From: JAQGMV01 sp963828715
GTDB lineage: Bacteria > Pseudomonadota > Gammaproteobacteria > Burkholderiales > SG8-41
DNA: 64,000 bases
Reading direction: 5' to 3'
Assembly: GCA_963828715.1 (NCBI GenBank)
Contig: CAWHFX010000020.1
Span: forward strand, 62,001 to 126,000
The translations under genes and the position numbers were made by a program. The notes under the pieces were generated by a model. It did not search any database. It was not told the DNA's origin and worked only from the letters and a program-made list of their open reading frames with translations. Shown one piece after another: positions 8,191 through 17,145 of this stretch. Each line of letters starts with the position of its first letter. Within the stretch, counting starts at the first letter, position 1.

Positions 8191-8601
8191 CTAGTCCGGT
8201 GGTGCGGGTTGCGCCTGGGGCGCCGGGGGCTGGGGATCCACACGCTGCCACTCGCCGGGACACTCCATCACGTAGGGATAGTATGTCTGCAGTGCGGGAC
8301 AGTAGTACCAGTAACCGTCCTGCTCGACATAGCCACCCATGGAATACGGAGAGGAGACATAGTACGGGGGCGGGTAGTAGTAGTACCACGGCGCATAGAG
8401 GCCGAAGCCGCCGACGAAGAATCCAAAACCCGAGCCATGGTGGTGGAAACCACCATGGCTGTGGCCTCCATGCGACCATCCGCCACCCCCCCGGCCGCCA
8501 CGACCGCCGCCGCCGCGGCCACCTGCCGCCGTCGCGTAGTCGGCCGCCACCATGGCTACCACGCAAAGGGGTATGAGGAGCTTGAGCAGGAGGGATTTCA
8601 T
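8191..8601 (-). CDS. Secreted Gly/His/Tyr-rich small protein
   Basis: The 136-residue product has a signal peptide (MKSLLLKLLIPLCVVAMVAA), then a GGRGGGGRGG-type stretch, a His-rich segment GGHSHGGFHHHGSG, an aromatic run PWYYYYPPPYY, and a Pro/Gln-rich tail. The composition resembles small envelope proteins annotated as hypothetical in many Betaproteobacteria; metal binding by the His cluster is possible but unproven. It is 46 nt upstream of the permease gene on the same strand and may head that transcript. Confidence 0.6.
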   Translation of the reverse strand: MKSLLLKLLIPLCVVAMVAADYATAAGGRGGGGRGGRGGGGWSHGGHSHGGFHHHGSGFGFFVGGFGLYAPWYYYYPPPYYVSSPYSMGGYVEQDGYWYYCPALQTYYPYVMECPGEWQRVDPQPPAPQAQPAPPD

Positions 8602-8687
8602 GGTCGTAAAAACACGTGAGCCGCACGCGCTAGGACACGAATAATCTTAAAAGGTTTAGGGCACGCTCACAAATGTTCGCGCGCGAC

Positions 8688-9149
8688 TCATGTTGCAATG
8701 CGATGATCCGGACGCGCGTGCAGCCAGAACGTAACTGGCCCGTCGTTCGTCAGAGTGATCTTCATGTCCGCACCGAAGATGCCGCTCGCGACCGGCGCAT
8801 GTCGCCCCCGCACCCGACCGACGAAGTAGTCGAAGAGACGCCGACCTTCTTCGGGGATCGCAGCCGATGAAAAGCTCGGGCGCATTCCATTGGCCGTATC
8901 TGCCGCCAGCGTGAACTGCGGGACCAGCAGCAGGCCGCCTGCGACATCCTGTATCGACAGGTTCATTTTCCCGTCCGGGTCCGCGAACACGCGATAGCCG
9001 AGAACGCGCTCGATCAGCCGATCGGCCTCGCGGATCGAATCGGCCCGTTCGACTCCGAGCAGCACCAGCAATCCGCATTGGATTGCACCGACGCACTCGC
9101 CCGCTACGTCAACCCGGGCGTGCGTGACTCTCTGAAGCAGTGCGATCAC
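8688..9149 (-). CDS. dtd: D-aminoacyl-tRNA deacylase
   Basis: Dtd hydrolyses D-aminoacyl-tRNAs, notably D-Tyr-tRNA, in the cytoplasm. The 153-residue protein carries the core motif (here VPQFTLAADTANGMRPSF, where most members have SQFTL) and the cross-subunit NDGPVTFWL Gly-cisPro motif near the C-terminus. I chose the GTG at 9149 because the product then begins IALLQRV like other Dtds and a GGAG site lies five bases upstream; the longer frame to 9242 adds unrelated sequence. Confidence 0.93.
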   Translation of the reverse strand: MIALLQRVTHARVDVAGECVGAIQCGLLVLLGVERADSIREADRLIERVLGYRVFADPDGKMNLSIQDVAGGLLLVPQFTLAADTANGMRPSFSSAAIPEEGRRLFDYFVGRVRGRHAPVASGIFGADMKITLTNDGPVTFWLHARPDHRIAT

Positions 9150-9247
9150 GAGGTCTCCGTACGTCTCGCGCGGCACGAGACAAGGGTCTTTTTGCGAGGC
9201 GCGGAAGTCGTTATGCTTCTGCACATCGTCACCGCAGGTCAAACGGT

Positions 9248-9643
9248 ATGCCTTTTCCCGCTGCAGCCTATGCCGCTTACGTCGGCATTTCCAGCGTACT
9301 ACCTGCCGCGCCGGTCATCGCCGGTATGGCGGTCGGCGTTGGAATGATTGCATCGCACGAGCCGGGACGGATGGACATGATCCAGCTCAAAAGCGCGCCC
9401 GAAGTCGCCGCGCAATGCATGAAGGTCAACGTCGCGGCGCTCAACAACCGCCTCGTTGCCATCGTGCAGCCGCTCAACGGCACGGCCACCATGGGCGTCG
9501 TCGTTAAGCGCGGAATCGTGGGCGATCCTGTTCTGAACGTCGTACTCGAGGAGGTGCCGACGGGTTCGCGCGTTGAATTCAGACCGCTCATGCCCCTTGA
9601 GCAGCAGCCGGACGTCATCACGCAGATGATCTCCGGCTGCTGA
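9248..9643 (+). CDS. Hypothetical protein with hydrophobic N-terminus
   Basis: This 131-residue frame starts MPFPAAAYAAYVGISSVLP, with a hydrophobic N-terminal segment of about 35 residues that could be a membrane anchor or uncleaved signal. The rest is mixed alpha/beta with TATMGVVVKRGIVGDPVLNVVLEE and ends in ISGC. I do not recognise a family. It reads away from dtd, leaving about 100 nt for divergent promoters, and ends 34 nt before the TctC gene, so the two may be co-transcribed. The ribosome site (GCAGGT) is weak. Confidence 0.5.
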   Translation: MPFPAAAYAAYVGISSVLPAAPVIAGMAVGVGMIASHEPGRMDMIQLKSAPEVAAQCMKVNVAALNNRLVAIVQPLNGTATMGVVVKRGIVGDPVLNVVLEEVPTGSRVEFRPLMPLEQQPDVITQMISGC

Positions 9644-9677
9644 TGTGACGAAGGAAAGATCGCCTGGGAGGAGTGGA

Positions 9678-10649
9678 ATGTGGAACGCGAGGCGTGTCGC
9701 GCGTCTTGTGTTGGTGTGCCTGTGCGCAATTCCTGCAGCACACGCGGCACAACCCGCGAACTACCCGGACAGACCGATCCGGCTCGTAATCGGAAGTGCG
9801 CCAGGGTCGGGGCCCGACATCATTTCGCGCGCGCTGTCCGAGCGCCTCTGGAGAGCCTGGAACCAGCGCGTCGTCGTGGATGCGCGTCCCGGTGTGGCGG
9901 GCGTGTTGAGCGCCGAGATCGTCTCGCGATCGCCGCCGGACGGCTACACCTGGATGATGCTGACCTCGCAGCTCTTCGTCGCCTCCGAGGTGTATCCCGA
10001 TCTCAAGTTCAACCTCGACAAGGACTTCGCTTCGATCACGCTCATCGGCACCGTTCCGTTCGTGCTCGTCGTGCATCCCGACGTGCCCGCGAAATCCATT
10101 CGCGAGCTGATCGAGCTCGCGAAGAAGACGCAGCTTCGCTATGGGTCGGCAGGCGCGGGTGCTTCGGAGCATCTGAGCGGCTTCATGTTCACGCGGCTCG
10201 CCGGTATCGACATGCTGCACGTGCCGTATAAGGCCATCACGCAGGCGATTGGCGACACCATGGCGAAAGAAGTCCATCTTACGTATGCCGTTTTGCCGGC
10301 GGTGCTGCCGATGATCCAGTCGGGTCGGGTTCGACCGCTCGGTGTGACGACCCCCAAGCGGTCGACGCTGCTGCCGGACGTTCCCGCGATCGGGGAGGTG
10401 GTCCCGGGCTATCAGATGTTCGGCTGGTACAGTCTCGTAGCGCCGACCGGAACATCCTCGGCGATTCTCGACAAGGTCAACGCCGAAAGCGTCAAGGCAA
10501 TCAAGGAGCCCGAGCTTACGCAGCAGCTCAAGACGCTCGGCGTGGAAGTCGCCGCCGGCTCGCGCAGCGAGCTGGACGCGTTCCGCCGCGAGGAACGCAA
10601 ACGCATCGGCGAGCTCGTGAAAGCGCTCGGCGGCGTCGATCTGAAGTAG
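9678..10649 (+). CDS. TctC/Bug-family periplasmic solute-binding protein (orphan 1)
   Basis: This 323-residue protein is a tripartite tricarboxylate transporter receptor, a periplasmic carboxylate binder of the Venus-flytrap type. It has a signal peptide (ARLVLVCLCAIPAAHAAQ), the family opening YPDRPIRLVIGSAPGSGPDI, the LRYGSAGAGASEHLSG loop and the HVPYKA motif. The ATG at 9678 has GGAGGAG seven bases upstream. No TctA/TctB genes adjoin it, as is common for Bug proteins. Its ligand is unknown. Confidence 0.9.
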   Translation: MWNARRVARLVLVCLCAIPAAHAAQPANYPDRPIRLVIGSAPGSGPDIISRALSERLWRAWNQRVVVDARPGVAGVLSAEIVSRSPPDGYTWMMLTSQLFVASEVYPDLKFNLDKDFASITLIGTVPFVLVVHPDVPAKSIRELIELAKKTQLRYGSAGAGASEHLSGFMFTRLAGIDMLHVPYKAITQAIGDTMAKEVHLTYAVLPAVLPMIQSGRVRPLGVTTPKRSTLLPDVPAIGEVVPGYQMFGWYSLVAPTGTSSAILDKVNAESVKAIKEPELTQQLKTLGVEVAAGSRSELDAFRREERKRIGELVKALGGVDLK

Positions 10650-10822
10650 TCGCGGGAGAGTGGTTCCCAGCCGTTCTGCAGCGCGCCGCGCTCGCGGCCG
10701 GAGAGTGAACTTTTTACCGTTTGGCGGCTCATATCGGCGTCGAAGCGGTAGAATCCGGCGCCGCGCGAGTCCTGGCATCCCGCCAGGCCTCTGTCGTTGT
10801 TGCCGCAGGACCGCATCCCCCC

Positions 10823-12421
10823 ATGAGCATCGAGCAGGAAGTCGCCCGCCGGCGCACGTTCGCCATCATTTCGCACCCGGACGCGGGCAAGACCACGCTC
10901 ACGGAAAAGCTGCTGCTTTTTGCGGGCGCGATACACATTGCAGGCAGCGTGAAGGCGCGCAAAGCCTCGCGCCACGCCACGTCCGACTGGATGGAAATCG
11001 AGAAGCAGCGCGGCATCTCGGTCGCGAGCTCGGTCATGCAGATGGAGTACCGGGACTGCGTCATCAATCTTCTCGATACGCCGGGCCACCAGGACTTTTC
11101 GGAAGACACCTATCGTGTGCTGACCGCGGTGGACGCAGCGCTCATGGTCATCGACGCCGCGAACGGCGTGGAAGCGCAGACGCTGCGGCTGCTGGAAGTC
11201 TGCCGCGCGCGCTCGACCCCGATCATCACGTTCATCAACAAGCTCGACCGCGAAGTGCGTGAGCCGCTCGAATTGATCGACGAGATCGAACGCGTGCTCG
11301 GCGTGCCCGCGGTACCGTTCACTTGGCCGGTGGGAATGGGCAAGCGCTTCGGCGGCGTGTTCGACGTGCGGGCCCGTCGCATGCGAGTCTTCCGGCCCGG
11401 CGAGGATCGGCGGCAGGAGCACGACGAAATCATCGAAGGCCTCGCGAATCCCGAATCGGTCACACGCTTCGGCGATGCGTTCGAGCAGGCGAGAAGTGAA
11501 ATCGAGCTGGTCGAAGCTGCTTCGCCTGCGTTCGATCGCCGGGCGTTCCTCGCGGGCGCTCAGACGCCCGTTTTTTTCGGTTCAGCCATCAACAACTTCG
11601 GTGTGCGCGAAGTGCTCGACGCGTTGATCGAGCTGGCGCCGCCGCCCGGCCCCAAACCTGCCATGCAACGCGTGGTCGTGCCCGGAGAACCCCGATTCAC
11701 CGGCGTCGTCTTCAAGATCCAGGCCAACATGGATCCGTCGCATCGCGATCGCGTCGCTTTCGTGCGCGTGTGCTCGGGCCGTTTCGTACGCGGGATGCAG
11801 CTCACGATCAGCCGCAACGGCAAGGATCTGCGCACCAACAACGTGGTCTCGTTTCTGTCGCAGCGGCGCGATCTGCTGGACGAAGCGTATCCCGGCGACG
11901 TCATAGGCATCCCGAACCACGGCGTACTCCAGCTCGGAGACACGCTCACGGAGGGCGAGACGCTGCAGTTCACTGGCCTTCCCTTTTTCGCCCCGGAGCT
12001 TTTCTATGCCGTCGAGCTTGCCGATCCTCTCCGCAGCAAGCAGCTCCGGTCGGGGCTCGCCCAACTCGGCGAAGAAGGGGCGATCCAGGTCTTCCGGCCA
12101 CACATCGGCGGGCCCCTCCTGCTCGGCGCCGTCGGGCAGCTCCAGCTCGAGGTCGTCGCGCATCGACTCAAGCACGAATACGGTGTCGATGCGCGCCTCG
12201 CGCCGACACGCCACCGCTTCGCGCGCTGGATTACCTGCGACGACGACCGCGAGTTGAAGCGCTTCATCGACAGCAACGCGCACCGCATCGCTTACGACGT
12301 GGTGGAAGCGCCGACTTTCCTCGCCGGTCATGCACCCGAGCTCACCGCGGCGCAGGAGAACTGGGCGAAAGTGCGGTTTCATGCGCTGAGGGAGCATGCT
12401 GGACTCGTGTTCGCCCATTAG
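10823..12421 (+). CDS. prfC: Peptide chain release factor 3
   Basis: RF3 is the translational GTPase that recycles RF1/RF2 from the ribosome after peptide release. The 532-residue protein has G1 SHPDAGKTT (17-25), the RF3-specific KASRHATSDWMEIEKQRGIS switch region, G3 DTPGHQDFSEDTYR, and G4 NKLDRE, then the second beta-barrel domain and a C-terminal domain. Length matches E. coli PrfC (529). The in-frame ATG at 10823 is preferred because the preceding 34 residues are not conserved. Confidence 0.97.
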   Translation: MSIEQEVARRRTFAIISHPDAGKTTLTEKLLLFAGAIHIAGSVKARKASRHATSDWMEIEKQRGISVASSVMQMEYRDCVINLLDTPGHQDFSEDTYRVLTAVDAALMVIDAANGVEAQTLRLLEVCRARSTPIITFINKLDREVREPLELIDEIERVLGVPAVPFTWPVGMGKRFGGVFDVRARRMRVFRPGEDRRQEHDEIIEGLANPESVTRFGDAFEQARSEIELVEAASPAFDRRAFLAGAQTPVFFGSAINNFGVREVLDALIELAPPPGPKPAMQRVVVPGEPRFTGVVFKIQANMDPSHRDRVAFVRVCSGRFVRGMQLTISRNGKDLRTNNVVSFLSQRRDLLDEAYPGDVIGIPNHGVLQLGDTLTEGETLQFTGLPFFAPELFYAVELADPLRSKQLRSGLAQLGEEGAIQVFRPHIGGPLLLGAVGQLQLEVVAHRLKHEYGVDARLAPTRHRFARWITCDDDRELKRFIDSNAHRIAYDVVEAPTFLAGHAPELTAAQENWAKVRFHALREHAGLVFAH

Positions 12422-12571
12422 GAGGTCGCTCGGCGGACGCGCTCTGCGGCACCACGAGCTGTGACGGCTCGGCTCTGACGCGATTTCGGCTGGCGCCGCG
12501 CGAGCTTCGTGCACCTCCTGTGTGCTTTAAACTCGCGTTTTCACACTCGCGAACGACAAGGGGGAGCCACG

Positions 12572-13543
12572 ATGCCTTACGCCATTCGAATTCACCAGAG
12601 CGGCGGACCCGAGATCATGAGCTGGGAGGAAGTCGAGGTCGGCAAGCCCGGTCCCGGCGAAGTGCGAGTACGCAATACCGCCGTCGGTCTGAATTACATC
12701 GATACCTATCACCGCAGCGGTCTCTATCCGCTGCAGATGCCGCTCACGCTCGGTTCGGAAGGCGCTGGTGTAGTGGAAGCCGTGGGCCCGAGGGTCAAGG
12801 ACCTCAAGGTGGGAGATCGCGTCGCGTATGCGGGTCCCATCGGGTCGTACGCCGAGGTCCTGCTGAGACCGGCTGCGCGCCTTGTGAAGATCCCCGCCGG
12901 CGTGGACGACCAGACTGCGGCCGCGATGATGCTGAAGGGCATGACAGCCTGGTATCTCTGTCGGCGCACCTACCGCGTGAAGGCCGGCGACACCGTCGTC
13001 GCGCACGCGGCGGCAGGCGGTGTGGGACAGATTCTGTGCCAATGGCTTAAGTATATCGGTGCGAGCGTCATCGGCACGGTCGGCAGTGATGAGAAAGTCG
13101 CCATCGCCAAAAAGGCCGGCTGCAAGCACGTGATCGTCACGTCGAAAGAGAAGACGTCCGAGCGGGTGAAGGCGATTACGAAGGGCAAGGGCGTGCCTGT
13201 CGTTTACGACGGTATCGGCAAGGACACGTTCATGGACTCGCTCGACTGCCTCGCGCCGCTCGGTTTCATGGTGAGCTATGGCAATGCTTCGGGCGCCGTC
13301 ACGCAGTTCAATCCCGGCGTCCTCGCGCAGAAGGGCTCCCTCTATCTCACGCGGCCGACCTTGGCGAACTACACGGCCACGCGCGAGGATCTCCTGACGG
13401 CCGCGCGCGAGCTTTTCACCGTCGTCAAGAAAGGCGTGGTGAAGATCAAGGTGAACCAGACCTATCCGCTACGCGAGGCGGCTCAGGCCCACATCGACCT
13501 CGAAGGCCGTAAGACCACGGGCTCCACCGTGCTCCTGCCGTAA
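12572..13543 (+). CDS. NADPH:quinone oxidoreductase, zinc-free MDR family
   Basis: The 323-residue protein is a quinone reductase of the QorA type within the medium-chain dehydrogenase/reductase superfamily. It has the N-terminal GroES-like fold (PGPGEVRVRNTAVGLNYIDTYHRSG), no structural or catalytic zinc Cys set, and the Rossmann loop AHAAAGGVGQILCQWLK near residue 150. The ATG at 12572 has a GGGGGAG site. It stands 11 nt before the BadI/MenB-like gene and so probably belongs to the catabolic operon that follows. Confidence 0.9.
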   Translation: MPYAIRIHQSGGPEIMSWEEVEVGKPGPGEVRVRNTAVGLNYIDTYHRSGLYPLQMPLTLGSEGAGVVEAVGPRVKDLKVGDRVAYAGPIGSYAEVLLRPAARLVKIPAGVDDQTAAAMMLKGMTAWYLCRRTYRVKAGDTVVAHAAAGGVGQILCQWLKYIGASVIGTVGSDEKVAIAKKAGCKHVIVTSKEKTSERVKAITKGKGVPVVYDGIGKDTFMDSLDCLAPLGFMVSYGNASGAVTQFNPGVLAQKGSLYLTRPTLANYTATREDLLTAARELFTVVKKGVVKIKVNQTYPLREAAQAHIDLEGRKTTGSTVLLP

Positions 13544-13554
13544 GACGGTGCGCC

Positions 13555-14334
13555 ATGACTTTCGAAACCATTCTCTACCGTGAAGAAGGCGCAGTCGGCT
13601 GGCTCACGCTCAACCGGCCTGACGACGGCAACATGTTCACGCCGCTCATGTGCCACGAGATTCGCGATTGCATCAACGAGGTGCGGCGCGAAACGCGCAC
13701 ACGCGTGCTCGTCATCACGGGTGCCGGAGACCGCTTCTTCTGCATCGGCGGGCGCAAGGAAGGGATGGAGGACAGCACCCTCTACGCCGGCATGCTGCCG
13801 ACGCTGGAGATCTACGAAAGCATCGAGCGGTTGCAGAAGCCGGTGATCGCTTCGGTCAACGGCTATGCGGTGGGCGGAGGGCAGGTGCTCCAGGTGATGT
13901 GCGATCTGACCATCGCCAAGGAGAGCGCGGTATTCAGGCAGGTGGGGCCGATGATGGGAAGTTTCGACGCGGGCTATGGCACGTGGTATCTGGAGGACCT
14001 CGTCGGCAAGAAAAAGGCGAAGGAGATGTGGTTCCTTAACCCGCGGTTGAGCGCGCGTGAAGCGCTGGAAATCGGGCTCATCAACAAGGTCGTGCCGGAC
14101 GACGCGCTTGCGGAAGAGACGCGCAAGATGGCAGAAGCCGTCGCCGAGCGCGGCGCATTCGCACTCGCCGCGCTCAAGGGTGCGTTCGTGGCGCGTCATG
14201 GCGGCGTGTCGGGCCTCTCGCGCATCTCGCACGATCTGCTGCTCCGTCTTTACCTGGACACCGACGAATCGCACGAGCTCGGGGAAGCCTTCCGTGGCAA
14301 GCGGACGCCCGATCCGGACAAGTTTGGCCACTGA
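13555..14334 (+). CDS. Crotonase of the BadI/MenB branch
   Basis: This 259-residue enoyl-CoA hydratase/isomerase-superfamily enzyme resembles 2-ketocyclohexanecarboxyl-CoA hydrolase (BadI) and 1,4-dihydroxynaphthoyl-CoA synthase (MenB) more than ordinary hydratases. The evidence is the motif GPMMGSFDAGYGTWYL, KKKAKEMWFL, the C-terminal YLDTDESHELGEAF and KRTPDPDKFG, and GGGQVLQVMCD, which lacks the usual first catalytic Glu of hydratases as in MenB/BadI. Ring cleavage of a beta-keto cyclic acyl-CoA is therefore plausible; the true substrate is unknown. It is 11 nt downstream of the quinone reductase gene. Confidence 0.8.
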   Translation: MTFETILYREEGAVGWLTLNRPDDGNMFTPLMCHEIRDCINEVRRETRTRVLVITGAGDRFFCIGGRKEGMEDSTLYAGMLPTLEIYESIERLQKPVIASVNGYAVGGGQVLQVMCDLTIAKESAVFRQVGPMMGSFDAGYGTWYLEDLVGKKKAKEMWFLNPRLSAREALEIGLINKVVPDDALAEETRKMAEAVAERGAFALAALKGAFVARHGGVSGLSRISHDLLLRLYLDTDESHELGEAFRGKRTPDPDKFGH

Positions 14335-14370
14335 CGGGAGGCCGGAGGTGAGAGGCGAGAGGCGAAGATC

Positions 14371-14410
14371 CCCCTCGCCCCGTGTGCGGGGAGAGGGATG
14401 GGGTGAGGGG
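14371..14410. repeat. G/C-rich inverted dispersed repeat, copy 1
   Basis: A 40-nt segment reading CCCCTCGCCCC...GGGGAGAGGG...GGGTGAGGGG lies between the BadI-like and acyl-CoA ligase genes. It can fold on CCCC/GGGG arms and is closely matched by a second copy at 17101-17141, also directly upstream of a gene. It looks like a genome-wide intergenic repeat family rather than a terminator, because no T-tract follows. Confidence 0.6.
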
Positions 14411-14433
14411 AATAGCGGGAGGCGTGAAGCGCC

Positions 14434-16121
14434 GTGAGTACGATCCTGACACTTCACGATCCACAAGTTGCCCGGCGCTATTACGCCGAGGGCTACTGGC
14501 GTGAGGACACGCTGTATACGCTGCTTCGCAGGCACGCGCGCGAGCGGCCTGACGCGTTTGCGTTCCGCGACGGCCGTCGCCGGCTCACGTGGCGCGCACT
14601 GCTCGACTGGGTTGATGCCCTTGCTGCCGACCTCCATGCGGCGGGCCTGAAACGCGGCCAGCGCGTCTCGGTGTGGCTTCCGAACCGCGTCGAACCCGTC
14701 GTCGTGCTGCTTGCGTGCTCGCGAAACGGGTATGTCTGCAACCCTTCGCTGCATCAGAACTACACGGTCTCCGATGTCGTGCAGCTCATGCAGCGCATCC
14801 AGACCGTCGCGCTGTTCGCGCAGCCCGGATATGGCGCCGATGCGGGTACTCGCGACGTTTTCTCTGCCGCGGCCGCACTGCCCGGCATGAAGCGCGTGTA
14901 TGCAGTCGGATCGGATCGGGTGCGCGCCGACTGCACCGCTTTTCCCGTGGCTGCTGCCACTGCGGCGCAACCGCCGGCCGTCGACGAGAACCCCGACAAG
15001 GTCGTGTATCTCGCGTTCACCTCGGGGACGACCGGAACGCCCAAAGGCGTATTGCATTCTGACAACACGCTGCTCGCGAACGGCCGCGCGATGGTGAAGG
15101 ACTGGCGGCACGACGAGCACACAGTCCTCTACAGCCACAGTCCACTGTCGCATCACATCGCGACCGTCGCAATCGAGCAAAGTCTCGTCGCCGGATTCGA
15201 GGTCGTCGTAAACGATCCGCCGAGCGGCATGAAGCCGCTCGACTGGATCGTCGAAAGCGGTGCGACGTACGTCATGGGCGTACCGACGCATGCGATCGAT
15301 CTCCTCGCGACAACTGAAGCAGCGCGGCCTCACCCGGCTGGGGCGCGTCAGCGTTTTCTACATGGCCGGCTCGATCATTCCGCCGGGCACCGCGCGCGCG
15401 TTCCTGGACATGGGTGTAAAGCCGCAGAACGTGTACGGGATGAGCGAGAACGGCTCCCATCAGTACACGATGCCGGACGCCGACGTAACGACGATCACCA
15501 CGACGTGCGGAAAAGCGTGCAACGGCTACGAGACGCGGTTGTGGGATCCCGAGAATCCCGATGTCGAAGCGAAGCCGGGAGAGATCGGCGAGATCGGCAC
15601 GCGCGGCGCCCTGCTTGACGCTCGGCTATTTCGACAACCAGGCCGCGACCGAGAATTCGTTCAATGCGAGCGGCTGGTTCATGAGCGGCGATCTCGGGCG
15701 CTTCGACGAAGGCGGGAATCTCCAGATCGTCGGGCGCAAGAAGGATCTCATCATCCGTGGCGGCCATAACATCCATCCAACGGCGATCGAGAACCTCGCG
15801 ATCAAGCATCCGCTCGTCTTGCAGGCGGCGGCGTTTGCCGTGGCGGACGAGCGGCTCGGCGAACGCGTCTGTCTCGCGATCGTCACGCGCGAGAGTGCAG
15901 CGGTGACCGCACGCGAGATCCTCGCCCATCTCGACGATGAAGGTCTGTCGAGGTACGACATGCCCGAATACTTCATTGCCCTGGAAACGTTTCCGCTGAC
16001 GGCGAGCGGCAAGATCCTCAAACGCGAGCTCGCGGAGTGGGCGCGCAGCGGCCGTCTGAAACCCGAGGCGGTGCGCTGGACCGGTGCCTCAGAGGACATA
16101 TCTGCCAAGGCTTCCGGCTGA
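14434..16121 (+). pseudogene. Acyl-CoA synthetase (AMP-binding), two frameshifts
   Basis: The locus encodes one ATP-dependent carboxylate-CoA ligase of about 561 residues, spread over three reading frames. Frame 1 (from GTG 14434) carries the P-loop TSGTTGTPKG at residues 196-205; frame 2 has FYMAGSIIPPGT and VYGMSENGSHQYT; frame 3 has SGDLGRFDEGGNLQIVGRKKDLIIRGG and the C-terminal lysine motif TASGKILKREL. Removing one A in 15310-15313 and the G at 15617 restores a continuous protein. Either the gene is recently broken or the assembly has two single-base insertions. It overlaps the next gene by one base (TGATG), suggesting it was functional in the operon. Confidence 0.85.
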
Positions 16122-16885
16122 TGATAGAGCTTACCCGTGTCGACGAATTTGCCCTCATCACGCTCAACCGTCCGGAAGCGCTGAACGCGCTTTCGTTCGC
16201 GTCGGTCGCAGCGCTCGAGCGCACCCTGCAGGAGGTTGCGGCGAGCGATGCGCGAGCCCTGCTCTTCACCGGTGCCGGAACCAAGGCGTTCTGCGCCGGT
16301 GCCGACATCAAGGAATTGTTGGGGCGAGACCTCGTGACGCAAAAGCGGGGCGCCGAGACGGGACAGGGGGTGTTTGCGCGCATCGAGCGCCTGCCCATGC
16401 CGTCGATCGCGATCATCAATGGCTATGCGTTCGGCGGAGGCCTCGAGCTTGCGCTCGCGTGCACGTTCCGCATCGCGACACGCAACGCGCGCATGGCGCT
16501 GCCCGAGATCAAGCTCGGCCTCATCCCGGGTTACGGCGGTACGCAGCGGTTGCCTCGCATCGTGGGCGAGGCCCGCGCGCTCGACATGATCCTGACAGGA
16601 CGCATGGTCGATGCGGAAGAAGCCCATCGCATCGGGCTCGTGCAGCGCCTCGTGGATGGCGCCCCGCTCGCCGCCGGCATGGCGTATGCGCGGGAGTTTT
16701 CGGGCTTCAGCCTTCCCGTGCTCGGCTTCGCACGCGAGGCCGTGGGCCGCGCACTTGCGACGCCGCTCGCAGAGGGACTCAAGATCGAAGCGGATCTGTC
16801 CACGCTCGCGTTCCAGACGCGCGATGCCATCGAAGGAATGACGGCGTTCATCGAGAAGCGGAAAGCTAATTTCAGTGACGAATGA
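16121..16885 (+). CDS. Enoyl-CoA hydratase/isomerase
   Basis: This 254-residue crotonase hydrates or isomerises an unsaturated acyl-CoA. It has the oxyanion-hole segments GAGTKAFCAGADIKEL and NGYAFGGGLELALAC, and both catalytic Glu positions (GGGLEL and PEIKLGLIPGYGGTQRL), so it should be a true hydratase. It starts inside the stop of the ligase gene (TGATG). Its last codons (SDE, then TGA) lie inside the tandem GTGACGAG-type repeat that follows, so the repeat has set the C-terminus. Within the block it could act as the BadK-like hydratase. Confidence 0.9.
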   Translation: MIELTRVDEFALITLNRPEALNALSFASVAALERTLQEVAASDARALLFTGAGTKAFCAGADIKELLGRDLVTQKRGAETGQGVFARIERLPMPSIAIINGYAFGGGLELALACTFRIATRNARMALPEIKLGLIPGYGGTQRLPRIVGEARALDMILTGRMVDAEEAHRIGLVQRLVDGAPLAAGMAYAREFSGFSLPVLGFAREAVGRALATPLAEGLKIEADLSTLAFQTRDAIEGMTAFIEKRKANFSDE

Positions 16886-17069
16886 CGAGCGACGAGTGGC
16901 GAGTGACGAGTGACGGTGATGAGCGACGAGTGGCGAGTGGCGAGTGAGGAATGACGGTGATGAGTGACGAGTGACGAGTGACGGTGATGAGTGACGGTGA
17001 CGAGTGACGGTGATGAGTGACGGTGACGAGTGACGGTGACGAGTGACGGTGATGAGTGACGAGCGACGG
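16874..17069. repeat. Tandem GTGACGAG-type repeat array
   Basis: About 196 nt consist of degenerate units of GTGACGAG, GTGACGGTGATGA and GTGGCGAG in tandem. The array begins within the last codons of the upstream hydratase gene and ends before a G-rich dispersed repeat. Related short stretches occur at 20181-20208, 24394-24450 and, in the opposite orientation, 45134-45181. Units are too short and lack unique spacers, so it is not a CRISPR array. Confidence 0.9.
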
Positions 17070-17100
17070 GGTAACGTGTGGCCGGTGATGAGCGAAAAGT

Positions 17101-17141
17101 CCCCTCTCCCCTGCGCCTGGGGAGAGGGCTAGGGTGAGGGG
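17101..17141. repeat. G/C-rich inverted dispersed repeat, copy 2
   Basis: This copy reads CCCCTCTCCCC...GGGGAGAGGG...GGGTGAGGGG and matches the copy at 14371-14410. Its distal GAGGGG lies six bases before the TTG start of the SDR gene and would serve as that gene's ribosome binding site, so the repeat may contribute to translation initiation. Confidence 0.6.
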
Positions 17142-17145
17142 AAAG

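Noticed and set aside
14371..14410. G/C-rich inverted repeat considered as a rho-independent terminator
   Set aside because: No T-tract follows on either strand and a near-identical copy occurs at 17101, so a dispersed repeat is a better explanation.
13483..15333. A 616-codon minus-strand reading frame opposite the quinone reductase, BadI-like and ligase genes
   Set aside because: It is antisense to genes with clear family motifs, has no recognisable domain, and long antisense frames are common in GC-rich coding sequence.
16874..17069. Tandem repeats considered as a CRISPR array
   Set aside because: The units are 8-13 nt, vary in sequence and lack unique spacers; no cas gene is present.
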